This document shows positions 8,655-18,877 of a stretch of 64,000 bases of DNA, in pieces. Below the pieces are notes generated by a model that ran no database searches, was not told the DNA's origin, and saw only the letters and a list, made by a program, of their open reading frames with translations. A program made the translations under genes and the position numbers. The DNA is taken from positions 20,386 through 84,385 of the forward strand of contig RDOF01000010.1 in NCBI GenBank assembly GCA_011365025.1, read 5' to 3'. The DNA is from Candidatus Thorarchaeota archaeon. Lineage in GTDB: Archaea; Asgardarchaeota; Thorarchaeia; Thorarchaeales; Thorarchaeaceae. The first letter of the stretch is position 1, and each line of letters starts with the position of its first letter.

Positions 8655-11129
8655 ATGATTTCTAAAATAGACCCTCTATTGGCTAGAGTGTTAGATGCCC
8701 TTGGAGTGACTTCACTGAATGAAGTCCAGAAGCTGGCTGCCAATCACGGCCTTTTTGAAGGCAAGAAGGACTATGCACTACTCTCACAGTCTCGCACAGG
8801 TAAGAGCTTCACTGGCTGTCTGTTTGTGGCTAATGAGATTTTCAAGCACATCAAAACCAGAAGGGAGTCCGGCGCAATAGAAGAAGGGAAGGAGCTCGCC
8901 ATCATTGTTGCACCTTTCCATGCTTCTGCGCGAGAGACCTCTAGTACGATATCACAATACTTTGGTTGGTTCTTGAGACCGCTGCTAGCCATTGGTGAGA
9001 TTAGGACTACAGAAATACTTCTGAAAGCTAGCAAGGGGATGAGTCCCAATGTTCTTATTGCTACGCCTGAAGCTTTGCAGGATTTTTTGAGAATCGAAAC
9101 AACACGTGAATGGATGAAGGGACGGGATACTCTTGCCGTGGTATTTGATGATGTCCATTCAATCATGCATGACCCTGGCCGTGGTCTTTGCCTCATGGAA
9201 ATCGATTCCTATCTTAGAGCGCAGCTAGAGCCGCCTCCAAAGCGACTTGTTTTGTCAGCTCATTTTGATGAACCTGACCGATTAGGCCAAGTATTCAAAG
9301 TACCCTTGATTCAGGACAAAAAGGACTACGAACCTCCTGAAATCTCACTTGTCACATACAAGAAGACTAGCGAGAAGAATGACTTGCTTCGTGATAAGCT
9401 TCTTGAATTGGCAGATAGTGGAACCCGTACCCTGGTATATATGAAAGCGATCGATAGCATTGGTTCCTTCATAGAAAGTGAAGGGAGGGAGATCGCATCT
9501 TCGGTTGCCTATGATTTGGATACGCTTGTTAGAACTCGCCTTCAGCATATTGCTTCAATACTAGATGAGATTGGCTACGACAACTCGAGGCTGGTCACAA
9601 GTGGTGTGGGCCTATACCATGGCCAAATGAATGAGATGCAAAGGTGGTTTATTGAATGGGCTTTTAGGCGACGCTACTTGCGTTTTCTCTTTGGAACAGA
9701 AGCTCTTGCGTACGGTGTTAACACACCTGTATCCCATGTAGTAATGGGAGACCCTGGTATCGACGAGATATTCCGACAATCCATGATGGCAAGGGCGATT
9801 CGACTCCGTCGGGGTCGAATTCAAGCTGGTGAGTGTACCGTTTTCTCCAAGTCTATAGCGGATATCGAATCTCTTTCTCGAGTCTACAAGTCCCCCAAAA
9901 TGCCCGTGCGGTTTCTAACCAACAATCAGATATCAAATGCTCTCCTCGGGTTAATCGGGCTTGGTCTATTGCGTTCCGATAATGAAAGAAGGGAATTCTC
10001 TGACCTGTTAAGTCTCTTCTTCAAGAAAGGCTCAACCCAAACAGTGCTGAAAGAGCTGGCTAAGGGTGTTCGTCCGCTTGTTTCAATGGAACAGGGGAAG
10101 GGTCTTGGCTTGACGCCTCTTGGGAATATCGCCTTCAGAAGCAATATCTCCGGCTATGAGGCAGCCCGCATAGTAGAAGGCATATGCTTGCTTGAGAATT
10201 CGAATCAAATTCCTACTGAATTCGATTTGCTTCTGATAATGGCATATGCAATGAGTCTCTCAGAGGAACGTTCCAAGCCAACTGAGGAGATGGATGCTTC
10301 CCTCCAGGAGTTCTACAAGAAGAAGGTTAAATCCGTTCTAAAAGATCAGCTCATTGATACAAAACTGGAACCGCAATGGAAACGGGCAATTGAATATGCA
10401 TCAATTCTTCATGCGACGATGGATGAGCGCACAGAATTTGAGTTCAAGACAAAGAAGAGAGCGAAGCGCCTCCTAACAAACGTGACCTTCTTTCTTCCGA
10501 ACTTCAGTTCCTTTCTTGCCGACTTGGAAGATTTGACCATATGCAAAGGGGCTTCGTTGAATCACAATGTCATTGGGGATCTAGCAAAGCTTCTGGACAC
10601 TGACCTGCCGGCTAGGATCTACGGGGATGATCCCACCGGCTCTTCAACTGGATTGAAATGGAGAGACCTCTCTTTCGTTGATTTTGGTGAAGTTGAACAC
10701 AGTATTGGAGAAGCGCTCAAATCTGATCTGCCCGCCGTTCAAAAGATCCGTTTGATTGAGCTTCTGGATGCAGTAGAATCCACTACTTCCTCGTTTATAG
10801 ATCTGATAATGCGATCTAAGGATGAAGCTGAAGCGAAGGAGACCTTGGAGGTAGTTTGCACCTACGCTGAGGAGGGACTTGTTGGCTCCAACCTTGTAAA
10901 AGCGCTTGAAGAGGAGGGTTTGGTTGAGCGTGGGACGGTTGATCATCTTTGGCACAGCTTTTCCGGACGAGTGGAGAAGCTCAAGAAGAGGACCGATGTT
11001 CCCGCCAAAGCGGTGAATGTTCTTGTTTCCTTATTCACAGGTGACTTGGTAGGAGCTGCAACTGGGGGGGCGAGTGTCCTGAGGAAACTGGCTGGACGTA
11101 AGAAAGTTGATGTTTCGGGGCTGGCCTAA
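8655..11129 (+). CDS. Divergent superfamily 2 (Ski2/Hel308-like) helicase
   Basis: About 824 residues counted from the ATG at 8655; an in-frame TTG at 8640 is a weaker alternative. A Q-like region (TSLNEVQKLAANHG) precedes motif I SQSRTGKS (P-loop residues 46-51). Motif II reads DDVH (165-168) in place of DExH, and motif III reads SAH. The second RecA domain has LYHGQMNEMQRWFIEWAF and FGTEALAYGVNTPVSHVVM, matching motifs IV-V of Ski2/Hel308 enzymes. The motif VI region is degenerate (QSMMARAIRLRRG). The C-terminal ~400 residues are helical and unrecognised. It is followed by the helical gene at 11198 and probably unwinds or remodels nucleic acid. The altered motifs leave ATPase activity uncertain. 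Confidence 0.82.
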   Translation: MISKIDPLLARVLDALGVTSLNEVQKLAANHGLFEGKKDYALLSQSRTGKSFTGCLFVANEIFKHIKTRRESGAIEEGKELAIIVAPFHASARETSSTISQYFGWFLRPLLAIGEIRTTEILLKASKGMSPNVLIATPEALQDFLRIETTREWMKGRDTLAVVFDDVHSIMHDPGRGLCLMEIDSYLRAQLEPPPKRLVLSAHFDEPDRLGQVFKVPLIQDKKDYEPPEISLVTYKKTSEKNDLLRDKLLELADSGTRTLVYMKAIDSIGSFIESEGREIASSVAYDLDTLVRTRLQHIASILDEIGYDNSRLVTSGVGLYHGQMNEMQRWFIEWAFRRRYLRFLFGTEALAYGVNTPVSHVVMGDPGIDEIFRQSMMARAIRLRRGRIQAGECTVFSKSIADIESLSRVYKSPKMPVRFLTNNQISNALLGLIGLGLLRSDNERREFSDLLSLFFKKGSTQTVLKELAKGVRPLVSMEQGKGLGLTPLGNIAFRSNISGYEAARIVEGICLLENSNQIPTEFDLLLIMAYAMSLSEERSKPTEEMDASLQEFYKKKVKSVLKDQLIDTKLEPQWKRAIEYASILHATMDERTEFEFKTKKRAKRLLTNVTFFLPNFSSFLADLEDLTICKGASLNHNVIGDLAKLLDTDLPARIYGDDPTGSSTGLKWRDLSFVDFGEVEHSIGEALKSDLPAVQKIRLIELLDAVESTTSSFIDLIMRSKDEAEAKETLEVVCTYAEEGLVGSNLVKALEEEGLVERGTVDHLWHSFSGRVEKLKKRTDVPAKAVNVLVSLFTGDLVGAATGGASVLRKLAGRKKVDVSGLA

Positions 11130-11197
11130 TTTGCTTTTCAGGAAGGTTTTTGCACCTACTTCAGCATTCATAAACACATCCGCAAACATCTCTCAGA

Positions 11198-11914
11198 ATG
11201 AGTTATAAACCACGAAACTCAGAAGGAATTGGAGATTACAATTTGGCCAGAGAAGAACTAGAGGCATTGGAAGACCTTCGCGAGGGAATAGACACCTTTG
11301 TAGAACGCTGGTCGAAGCTGCAGAGAAACTCGGTCAAGTCTATTCAAGCGGTTACAAACACTCTTGTCCAAATTGAGCATCTTGATGGGCCTCTTGGGAA
11401 GCTTGATGGTTTTCAGAATATTAGAGAGAATGCACGCGGAAAGCTTCTTGTGAATCTATTTGACAAGCTCGTTCCTGCGCTTGAAACGTCAATCAAGGAA
11501 TTCACCAAGCTTATGAAAATGTTTGAGAGCCTGAAACAGAAGGTCACAATGATTCAGACGTTCACCGAATCTCTTCGTAGTTCAACCACTGAGTATGACC
11601 AGCTAGAGGATCTTGTTGGCTTTCTTGACCTTGTCGTTATGAGCATCCATGACATTCTGGAAATGTTCGAATCAGAGTTTCTCGTGAAAATCACCATCTT
11701 TCGGGACTTAGAAGAAGGCGCTGTTGATGTGGGCGTTATTAGCAACTACCTCACAGTCTGGACGGCCGAACCCAACATTGAGCCGCAAGCCCTTGAGAAA
11801 CTGCTGAAGGACTTGGATGAGCACTTTGACTTGCTACGAGATATCTTTGGCGGAAAGACCGGTATTCGAATACCCTCCTTCAGAAGCGAAGCCACGTCAG
11901 AGTGGAGATTCTAG
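11198..11914 (+). CDS. Helical/coiled-coil protein downstream of the helicase
   Basis: A 238-residue protein of unknown family. It is almost entirely charged amphipathic helix (about 20-70, 90-150, 195-220) with no membrane segment, Cys motif or signal peptide. It starts 68 nt after the helicase stop on the same strand and may form a unit with it. It ends 57 nt before the convergent nhaA stop. The all-helical character and position suggest a structural partner or adaptor, but this is inference. Confidence 0.75.
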   Translation: MSYKPRNSEGIGDYNLAREELEALEDLREGIDTFVERWSKLQRNSVKSIQAVTNTLVQIEHLDGPLGKLDGFQNIRENARGKLLVNLFDKLVPALETSIKEFTKLMKMFESLKQKVTMIQTFTESLRSSTTEYDQLEDLVGFLDLVVMSIHDILEMFESEFLVKITIFRDLEEGAVDVGVISNYLTVWTAEPNIEPQALEKLLKDLDEHFDLLRDIFGGKTGIRIPSFRSEATSEWRF

Positions 11915-11971
11915 CTATCCTGCTCGTTTCATTCTCTTTTCAAATTTGCTTCTTCAGTGGACGAGCACTAT

Positions 11972-13384
11972 TCATGAATATGGCGTCTCCGGCACGGCAG
12001 CAACCAGTTCTCGATTCGCTTCTGCCTTTTTCGCCATTTCCTTCATTGTGAATTTCAGCCACAGTATACCAAGAACCGCGGATATGGATGAGGCAACTAG
12101 TATTCCCAGCTTCGCTGAGGCAGCAATTTGCGCAGTTTGAAACGACATGGTGGCTATGAACATCGAAATTGTAAAGCCTATCCCAGTAAGGAATGCTACA
12201 CCTATTAAAAGATGTAAGGTAACAGACTCACTAAGTTTCGCAATGCCCAGTTTCGAAGCAATCCAGGTACTGCCAATGACTCCTAGGGGTTTGCCAAGAA
12301 CCAGTCCGACGACAATGCCCAGCGCCACTGGCTGGCCAAGCAATTCAAGGGGATTCATATCAATTCTAACACCCGCATTTGCGATTGCAAACAATGGGAC
12401 TATTAGAAATACGACCCATGGTGCTAGTGACGTTTCCAGTCTCTGCAACGGTGTCGCTGCATCTTGGCAAGTATATTCCAACGTGCGCGTTGCATTGAGG
12501 AAGAGTTTGTTGTCGACTTCTTCAGGAGGCCGGTGGACGATATTCTCGATTCTTCCAACCAACTGAGACGAGATGCCCACAAACTCCTCGTAGTCTATTC
12601 GAGTCGTTGCAGGGATTGTCATAGCCAGCAATACTCCAGCAATGGTTGGATGCACGCCGCTTGAAAAAACGGCAAACCAGAATCCAACCCCTCCTAGGAG
12701 GTAGGGAAGACGTCTTCGAATTCCGACTCTGTTAATTCCGACAAGAAGCATAAAGAACACAATAGCAAGGAGGATGAACTCCAGGTATATGCCATGCGAA
12801 TAGAAAATGGCTATGATGATGATTGAACCAATGTCATCAGCAATTGCCAAGGTTGTTAGAAACACCTTCAAAACAATTGGTATCTTTGACCCAAAAAGAG
12901 CAAGAATCCCCAAGCAAATTGCGATGTCTGTAGCCATAGGAATGGCCCACCCTTGTGAACCAATGGTGCCTGGAGGATTGAATGAAACATAAATCAAAGC
13001 CGGCACAACCATTCCACCAATTGCTGCTATCACAGGCGCAGCAGCCTGGTCCAGACGTGAAAGCCATCCAATGAGTAGTTCTCTCTTTATTTCAAGGCCG
13101 ATGAGAAAGAAGAAGATGGCCATTAGAAGGTCGTTAATCCAGAACACAAGGGTTTCATCGATTATTATCGACCCAAATGCAAATGTCACGTGAGTCTGCC
13201 AAAGGAACTCGTAGCTCCACCCAATGGGAAGATTCACCCATATCAATGCCAGGAAAATGCAAAGAAGGAGGAGGGTTCCGCCAGATGCTTCCAATCGCAT
13301 GAACTCTCTAAATGGCTGTATTGTCTTGTGCAATGCAGGATGAATGGGCTTCGCTTTCTTGTAGCGCTTGTTCGATTCTGGCAA
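11972..13384 (-). CDS. nhaA: NhaA-family Na+/H+ antiporter
   Basis: Integral membrane antiporter exchanging Na+ for H+. Diagnostic stretches are FFLIGLEIKREL, MATDIAICLGILALFG (the Asp of the ion-binding TDIAFALG motif) and AIADDIGSIIIIAIFYS (Asp pair of the transport site). About 11-12 membrane helices are visible. The frame extends upstream to 13471. However, a TTG at 13384 is preceded by GTGAGGAG at good spacing and gives a normal 470-residue NhaA beginning MPESNKRYKK, so that start is used. NhaA is mainly bacterial, so it may be an acquired gene. It begins an ion-transport block continuing to 19.1 kb. Confidence 0.93.
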   Translation of the reverse strand: MPESNKRYKKAKPIHPALHKTIQPFREFMRLEASGGTLLLLCIFLALIWVNLPIGWSYEFLWQTHVTFAFGSIIIDETLVFWINDLLMAIFFFLIGLEIKRELLIGWLSRLDQAAAPVIAAIGGMVVPALIYVSFNPPGTIGSQGWAIPMATDIAICLGILALFGSKIPIVLKVFLTTLAIADDIGSIIIIAIFYSHGIYLEFILLAIVFFMLLVGINRVGIRRRLPYLLGGVGFWFAVFSSGVHPTIAGVLLAMTIPATTRIDYEEFVGISSQLVGRIENIVHRPPEEVDNKLFLNATRTLEYTCQDAATPLQRLETSLAPWVVFLIVPLFAIANAGVRIDMNPLELLGQPVALGIVVGLVLGKPLGVIGSTWIASKLGIAKLSESVTLHLLIGVAFLTGIGFTISMFIATMSFQTAQIAASAKLGILVASSISAVLGILWLKFTMKEMAKKAEANRELVAAVPETPYS

Positions 13385-13636
13385 AATGGTCTCCTCACAA
13401 GGTCTCTGGCATAGGACCGATGGTCTACGAATATAGGATTTTTGCCATTGAAAACACGCGCACAAGTCCATTTCCGCTCCAAAAAAGAGGGCCTATGTTT
13501 TTGTCTAACCTGTATTCTCTGTTCAGTGTCGGTTTGAATTCCAAAAGTATCCTGACCTTGTTGTGAGAGAACTTGCTGCCTTGCTGCAGACTTGCAATCT
13601 AAGGCTGCGGCAACGGCTTTTTTGGTGCAGCGACTT

Positions 13637-16429
13637 CTATACTGGTTTGGCAATTCGTTTTCTGAATTCCTCAATCAGAAGAAGAACCACACCAAAAACT
13701 GCAATCTCTATCCACTCCCAGAGTTCGAGCTGCACCAATCCGAATACGCTTGTCAATGGAGGGACAAGGAAGAGAATGCTAACTAGTAGGATATCAATGA
13801 CATAGACAATGATGATAATCCTATTGGTGAGCACACCCAGCTCGAATATGGACTTTGTGGGCGATCTACAATTCTGAACGCTATACCATTGAAGGACAAT
13901 AAGGGCCACGAACATCATTGTTCGTATTTTCTCCACCGGCTGCCCAAGATGCTGGTAATAGACGAATATTACGAATCCAGCCATAGTTATTCCATATAGG
14001 AGTGCACGCCCTAAGGTGTCCCTTGAGAGAATCCGGTTTCTGATTGAACCCGGCCCCTGCTCCAGTAGTCCTTCTTCCTTTGGTTCCAGAGAAAGAGCTA
14101 CATCCAACATTCCATCTGTAACCAGGTTAATCCAAAGAATCTGTAAGGGAAGAAGAAGGACCGGATTCTGGAACAGAATGAGAACACCCAAAATGGCGAA
14201 GCTTTCCGCAAAATTCGTAGCAGTAAGAAACAGCACGACTCTCCGAAGAGAATTGAGAATGTGTCGTCCCTCTTCTATGCCATCAACGACAGCCTCGAAT
14301 CTCTCATCTTGGAGTACAATGTCTGCGGCTTCTTTGGCAATGTCAGTACCTGTGATTCCCATCGCTATTCCAACATTTGCCTGACGTAAGGCTGGACTGT
14401 CATTCACTCCATCCCCGGTCATACTCACCAATTGGTTTTGGCTCTGCAAGGCTTTTACGATTCGAAGCTTGTGAATCGGGCTTGTTCTTGACAGAACCTT
14501 TGCGCCTTGGGATAGAGCCTCCTCCAATTCTTCATCGCTCATCCCATCAATGTCATCGCCTGTAAGGCTGGTATGTCCAAGCTCTGGGTCAAAGATGCCA
14601 ACTTCTCCTGCAATGGCTTCCGCAGTAAAGGCATTGTCTCCTGTAATCATCAGGACATCAATACCTGCTTTCTTGGATTTTTCAATGTACTCTCGAACCC
14701 CTTCTCTCGGCGGATCATTGATTCCACATAAACCAAGGAAGGTCATCTGCTGCAAATCCTCTTCACGTATCCGAGGTGAGTCTCTTGGAATCTCCTTTAC
14801 TGCAACCGCAAGAACGCGAAGTCCCGGAGATGCAAACCCAGCAACAACATCATCAGCTCCTGATGGCAGCTTCAGGAATCTTTCAACGATTTCAGGTGCA
14901 CCTTTCACAACCAGCAGACCGTTTCCAGATGAAGTGCTCAGTACTTTTCCGGTTTCCTCTGGCACATGGAAAGTGGCCATATACTTCCGTTTGCTTGTAA
15001 AGGGAATCTCAGATACACGCGGCCATGCCTCATCAAGGACATATTTGTGAAGATTCACCTTCTCCAAGGCAACTAACAGCGCTGCTTCTGTCGGTGACCC
15101 CTTAATTCTCCAGACCCTATCCTCTCCCGTGCATTTCTTCACAGGGTCGTCCTCGACTAGGCATTTCGAATAAACATCGGAGTCATTGCATAGAGCCATG
15201 GAACTTAGCAGAATCTCAAGGTCTGGATACTCCTTCAGCATTTCTCCTCTTATCGGGACTCTAATGGACTTGTCAGACTGTTCTGATACTCCAGGTGATC
15301 TCAAACAGCCTGCTGGACCACACCCCTGAATGAATACCCCTCCCATTTCTGGATTGAATCCGGAACCGCTAACCTCGAAAGTATGATTTGGTGTGAAGAT
15401 TCTCCTCACCATCATCTGATTCTTAGTAAGAGTTCCTGTTTTATCCGAACAGATGACATTGACAACGCCAAGCGTCTCAACCACGCTCAGATTCCTCACA
15501 ATGACGTTTTTCTTTGCCAATCGATATACTCCCACAGACAGCACAACGGTAACGATGGCTAGTAATCCTTCAGGGATAGCTGAAACCAGCGCAGATAGCG
15601 AGAACAAAAGAAGGGCAGTAGTTTCAATTTGCCTATACAATCCTAGGAGGAAATTGAGTGCAACAAAGAAGAATGCAGCAATCAAAAAGAAAATGCTGAG
15701 TCTTCTTAGACGAATCATAACTGTGGTTTCTTCTTTTTCAACTCCTGCGAGTTCGCGGTTTATTTCGCCCAATACCGTATTGTCACCAGTTTTCTCAACA
15801 AGAACTCTAGCCCTGCCCTCCGTCACGTAGGATCCTGCGAAGACCTGATTTGATTTCTCATAGTAATGTGGGTTCTCTACAAGACAGACAACTTCCTTCT
15901 TAATTGGAATACTCTCTCCAGTTAGAAGGCTCTCATCTGCGTGCAGGTTCCTCTCGAAAAGCACTCTTCCATCCGCTGGAACCCTCTCCCCAGCCCGAAG
16001 GAGCAGAATGTCTCCCGGCACAATTTCACTTGATGGGATATCAAGTTCTTCGCCTCCCCTTATCACAAGAGACCTTTCTTCGATTAGCTGGCGTACAGAT
16101 TCTATGGTCTTTTCCGCCTTCCATTCTTGAACGAAACCAATGATAGCATTGATTATCAGAATGACTGCGATGACGACAGCATCAATTGCATGGTCTGCTA
16201 GAATCGAAACCAACGCAGCAAGAATGAGAACGTAGACTAGAGGCGATCTAAATTGCCTCAGAAGAAGGAGAAGTGGGTTCTCTCCTGTTTCTAAAGTCAG
16301 CTGGTTCGGTCCATATTCATTCAACCTGGTTCTTGCTTCTTCTTGCTGCAGTCCTTCTGGATTTGTTCCTAGACTTGCTAGGCAGTCACTGTAGTCTAGG
16401 ACCGTTTCAATTGAGTCCTTGTCCTCCAT
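13637..16429 (-). CDS. P-type Ca2+-transporting ATPase (SERCA/PMCA-like)
   Basis: A 930-residue cation pump of the P2A type. It has the actuator TGES (about 170-173), the phosphorylation motif CSDKTGTLTKNQ (phosphorylated Asp about 329), and the nucleotide-domain KGAPE. The hinge motif MTGDGVNDSPALRQANVG is also present. Calcium-site signatures appear in M4 (SAIPEGLLA) and M6 (NLVTDGMLD). The N-terminal cation-ATPase domain and ~10 membrane helices complete the family plan. The chosen ATG at 16429 has GGAGGAT upstream; an earlier in-frame ATG lacks a site. It probably exports Ca2+ (or Mn2+) from the cytoplasm. It is flanked by two Na+/H+ antiporter genes. Confidence 0.95.
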   Translation of the reverse strand: MEDKDSIETVLDYSDCLASLGTNPEGLQQEEARTRLNEYGPNQLTLETGENPLLLLLRQFRSPLVYVLILAALVSILADHAIDAVVIAVILIINAIIGFVQEWKAEKTIESVRQLIEERSLVIRGGEELDIPSSEIVPGDILLLRAGERVPADGRVLFERNLHADESLLTGESIPIKKEVVCLVENPHYYEKSNQVFAGSYVTEGRARVLVEKTGDNTVLGEINRELAGVEKEETTVMIRLRRLSIFFLIAAFFFVALNFLLGLYRQIETTALLLFSLSALVSAIPEGLLAIVTVVLSVGVYRLAKKNVIVRNLSVVETLGVVNVICSDKTGTLTKNQMMVRRIFTPNHTFEVSGSGFNPEMGGVFIQGCGPAGCLRSPGVSEQSDKSIRVPIRGEMLKEYPDLEILLSSMALCNDSDVYSKCLVEDDPVKKCTGEDRVWRIKGSPTEAALLVALEKVNLHKYVLDEAWPRVSEIPFTSKRKYMATFHVPEETGKVLSTSSGNGLLVVKGAPEIVERFLKLPSGADDVVAGFASPGLRVLAVAVKEIPRDSPRIREEDLQQMTFLGLCGINDPPREGVREYIEKSKKAGIDVLMITGDNAFTAEAIAGEVGIFDPELGHTSLTGDDIDGMSDEELEEALSQGAKVLSRTSPIHKLRIVKALQSQNQLVSMTGDGVNDSPALRQANVGIAMGITGTDIAKEAADIVLQDERFEAVVDGIEEGRHILNSLRRVVLFLTATNFAESFAILGVLILFQNPVLLLPLQILWINLVTDGMLDVALSLEPKEEGLLEQGPGSIRNRILSRDTLGRALLYGITMAGFVIFVYYQHLGQPVEKIRTMMFVALIVLQWYSVQNCRSPTKSIFELGVLTNRIIIIVYVIDILLVSILFLVPPLTSVFGLVQLELWEWIEIAVFGVVLLLIEEFRKRIAKPV

Positions 16430-16513
16430 TCTTGAGAATCCTCCATGCCTAGGACACATGAATTGTTGACTGCATATATGAGTCACGCTGTGTACAAATT
16501 CATGATAGCCCTC

Positions 16514-18244
16514 CTATTCAGAAGAGCGAATTCCCTCTTCTTGCGTACGAATTCGGTTGCTGACCTCTTCAATCTCTGCCTCAAGCTCGCTCCTCAATTC
16601 TTGGAACATACCCTCTGTTATTCTTCCAGACTCGTATTGGCTTTCGTAGAACTCGAGCTTGGTTTTGAAAATGTCTTCTCTAATCCTCAGTTCCTGAATC
16701 CTTGCTCGCCTCTCAGAAACCACGCGTCTCAATTCGTCTTCCAATTCAAAAATCTCCTCTTCAAGTTCTGCCTTCAGCTTTGCATACATTGCGGGGTCTA
16801 GTTCACCTTCTGTATACTGATCGACTAGATGAAGGAGCGCTTTTCTGGTGGCATCGCGGTGTACTGTGATTTCCTTGGGACGGTCTTGTTTTTCGGTAAG
16901 TCCTAGAACATTTGCCAGAAATGCCGTAGAAAGGCCTTGGACCACAAGACTGACTAGAAGAACAATGAACACAATTGAATAAATCGTGGGAACAACATTC
17001 GAAATCGTGAGCAAATAGGCATCGTGTGCTTCTCCTGTCAGACGACTGGCGTACTGAATAATCTCTGTAACCGCAATTGCAGCGAGGGCAGCGCTCGCAA
17101 CCCCTTTAATGCCTGCCCAGCTCAAGAAGAACCTCTCTTTGAAGCCCATTGTTCTGTCCTGCGCCGTCACGAGAAAGACGGATATTGGCCTTGCAACAAG
17201 AATGACCAAAACGGCCGTTATCAAACCTAGCTCGATGATTTGGGGCCTTTGGATGAGGAATGCAATTGTTTCTGAGGCAGCATTGCCTTCAATTAGTGGA
17301 ACACTAAGCGAGTATCCTAGAAGAATGAAAACAACGATTTCAAAGAAGAATGAAACATTCTTCATTACACCTCTCATAGACCGTTGCGGCAGTGGTTCAA
17401 TGCCTATTCTTCTGGCATTCGCCATAAAGATGCCTGCAAAAACGGCAGCAAGGGCACCAGGATGAATAAGAAAGATTGTGAATAGCTCTCCGAGCCCATA
17501 CGCAAGAAATGGGGTTGTTGCAGTCAGGATGGATACATTTGTGTCATCACCGGCTTTTGGTATTGCCCATCCGACAAGCCGTGCAACAACATAACCCAAA
17601 AACACTCCTAGCCCCATACTGGCAGCAAACTCGCCTAGAATCAGTCCCCAATTAGTACCTCCGCTGATGTTGGCTAAAGATGCAATCACAATAGGCTCGA
17701 ATACCACAATTACAAGAATGACAGATGTTGCATCATTGAACACTGCCTCTCCTTCCAGAATTGAAAATATTTTGCGCTTGACTCTAACGCCGCCTGATTC
17801 TAGAACAGAGAATAAGGCCGCGGGATCGGTGGGGGAGAGTATTGCTCCAATTAGAAAGGCTGCAATTCCAATCGGGATACCAATTGCAGCAGTTGAGAAC
17901 TCTATGGCAAACCCTCCAATCAAAGACGTAGCCAGCACACCCGCAGTCGCGAGCAGCATCACGTTCACAATTGAGAGGCGCAAATCTCTTAGATTCAATG
18001 TGAGCCCAGCATAGAATAGAACCGTGGCAAGTGTGAGTTGTGCAATGAAGTCAAATCCAGCTATCTCCACTAAGCTTGTCCCGGGCTGCAGGAGGAGCAG
18101 GCGTCCCATGAGTAAGCCGGTAATGACTAGGGGAATTGGGTGAGGAACTCTATACCTTTCAGCAATCTTGGCTATCGCAACACCAATGATTAGAATACCA
18201 GCTATAAGAACAAGGACCGTTGTTGATAGTTCCTCGCCTTGCAT
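16514..18244 (-). CDS. CPA1/NhaP-type Na+(K+)/H+ antiporter with coiled-coil tail
   Basis: A 576-residue monovalent cation/proton antiporter. The membrane domain (~1-410) has the CPA1 signatures GAILSPTDPAALFSVLESG, GEAVFNDATSV (Asn-Asp ion site) and SWAGIKGVASAALAAIAV. A cytoplasmic tail (~430-577) is a long charged helix, probably coiled coil, rather than a TrkA/RCK domain. It starts a few bases after the stop of the PhoU-like gene at 18254-18877, which in turn abuts the amphi-Trp gene, so the three form an operon read on the minus strand. The ATG at 18244 is used; a GTG precedes it immediately. Confidence 0.9.
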   Translation of the reverse strand: MQGEELSTTVLVLIAGILIIGVAIAKIAERYRVPHPIPLVITGLLMGRLLLLQPGTSLVEIAGFDFIAQLTLATVLFYAGLTLNLRDLRLSIVNVMLLATAGVLATSLIGGFAIEFSTAAIGIPIGIAAFLIGAILSPTDPAALFSVLESGGVRVKRKIFSILEGEAVFNDATSVILVIVVFEPIVIASLANISGGTNWGLILGEFAASMGLGVFLGYVVARLVGWAIPKAGDDTNVSILTATTPFLAYGLGELFTIFLIHPGALAAVFAGIFMANARRIGIEPLPQRSMRGVMKNVSFFFEIVVFILLGYSLSVPLIEGNAASETIAFLIQRPQIIELGLITAVLVILVARPISVFLVTAQDRTMGFKERFFLSWAGIKGVASAALAAIAVTEIIQYASRLTGEAHDAYLLTISNVVPTIYSIVFIVLLVSLVVQGLSTAFLANVLGLTEKQDRPKEITVHRDATRKALLHLVDQYTEGELDPAMYAKLKAELEEEIFELEDELRRVVSERRARIQELRIREDIFKTKLEFYESQYESGRITEGMFQELRSELEAEIEEVSNRIRTQEEGIRSSE

Positions 18245-18253
18245 CACTAACCA

Positions 18254-18877
18254 TCAAATCTCCGCAACAATCTCGGCAGATTCCTTTACATAGTCAGAAA
18301 CGTGTTCCAACTCAGACACAATCTTACGCATCATGTAGCATACAAAATCACTGTCCCCGGCTGTGGCGACAGAAATTTGTCGGCAGATGATTATATTGTC
18401 CTCATCGATCTCCCGTTCAAGCTTAATGATATTGTCAAGCGTTTGACCTGCATCTTCTTGATGATCGATTCTCTGATGAAGCATGCTCTTTAGATCACCC
18501 ATCATTTTATGTACCTTTGAGGAAATCGCAGTCATTGAATCCATGAAAATCTCATTGAAGTAGTCCTCATGTATCATATCAATCATGACAAGAACTCGTA
18601 GAAATGTGTGCTGTATATCGAGCAGGTATGAGATTAGAGATTGCGTTAATATTCCCAACTCATCACGGGGGAGCTTCTTTGAAAAAGCATACTTGTCTAT
18701 CAAACCCCTGACAGACTTGAAAGCCTCCTTTCGTTTCTCCTCCATGGTTTCATCTCTTGGCATGTCACATCTCGAGCAGAGGCGTTTGTCGATATGTCCC
18801 GAGATCCTTTCTTGAACCGTCAGAATCGCTTCAAGCTGAGTCAATATCGTTGTTCGGTCCAAAAAATCACCAGCCAT
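18254..18877 (-). CDS. PhoU-like (DUF47-type) helical protein
   Basis: A 207-residue all-helical protein resembling the PhoU/DUF47 superfamily: repeated three-helix pattern, LEREIDEDNIII in the middle and a C-terminal ELEHVSDYVKESAEIV. That C-terminal stretch matches the ExxxDxxxNxAE-type metal-binding helix of PhoU proteins (E-L-E-H-V-S-D). Such proteins accompany phosphate or cation transporters as regulators. A CSRCDMPRDE pair of Cys lies near residues 34-37. Its ATG abuts the TAA of the amphi-Trp gene (TAAATG), and NhaP follows 9 nt on. A regulatory role for the antiporter is inferred from context. Confidence 0.72.
   Translation of the reverse strand: MAGDFLDRTTILTQLEAILTVQERISGHIDKRLCSRCDMPRDETMEEKRKEAFKSVRGLIDKYAFSKKLPRDELGILTQSLISYLLDIQHTFLRVLVMIDMIHEDYFNEIFMDSMTAISSKVHKMMGDLKSMLHQRIDHQEDAGQTLDNIIKLEREIDEDNIIICRQISVATAGDSDFVCYMMRKIVSELEHVSDYVKESAEIVAEI

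Noticed and set aside
13243..13674. 143-residue minus-strand frame spanning the nhaA/P-ATPase junction
   Set aside because: Shadow of nhaA in another frame; no coherent hydrophobic or conserved pattern.
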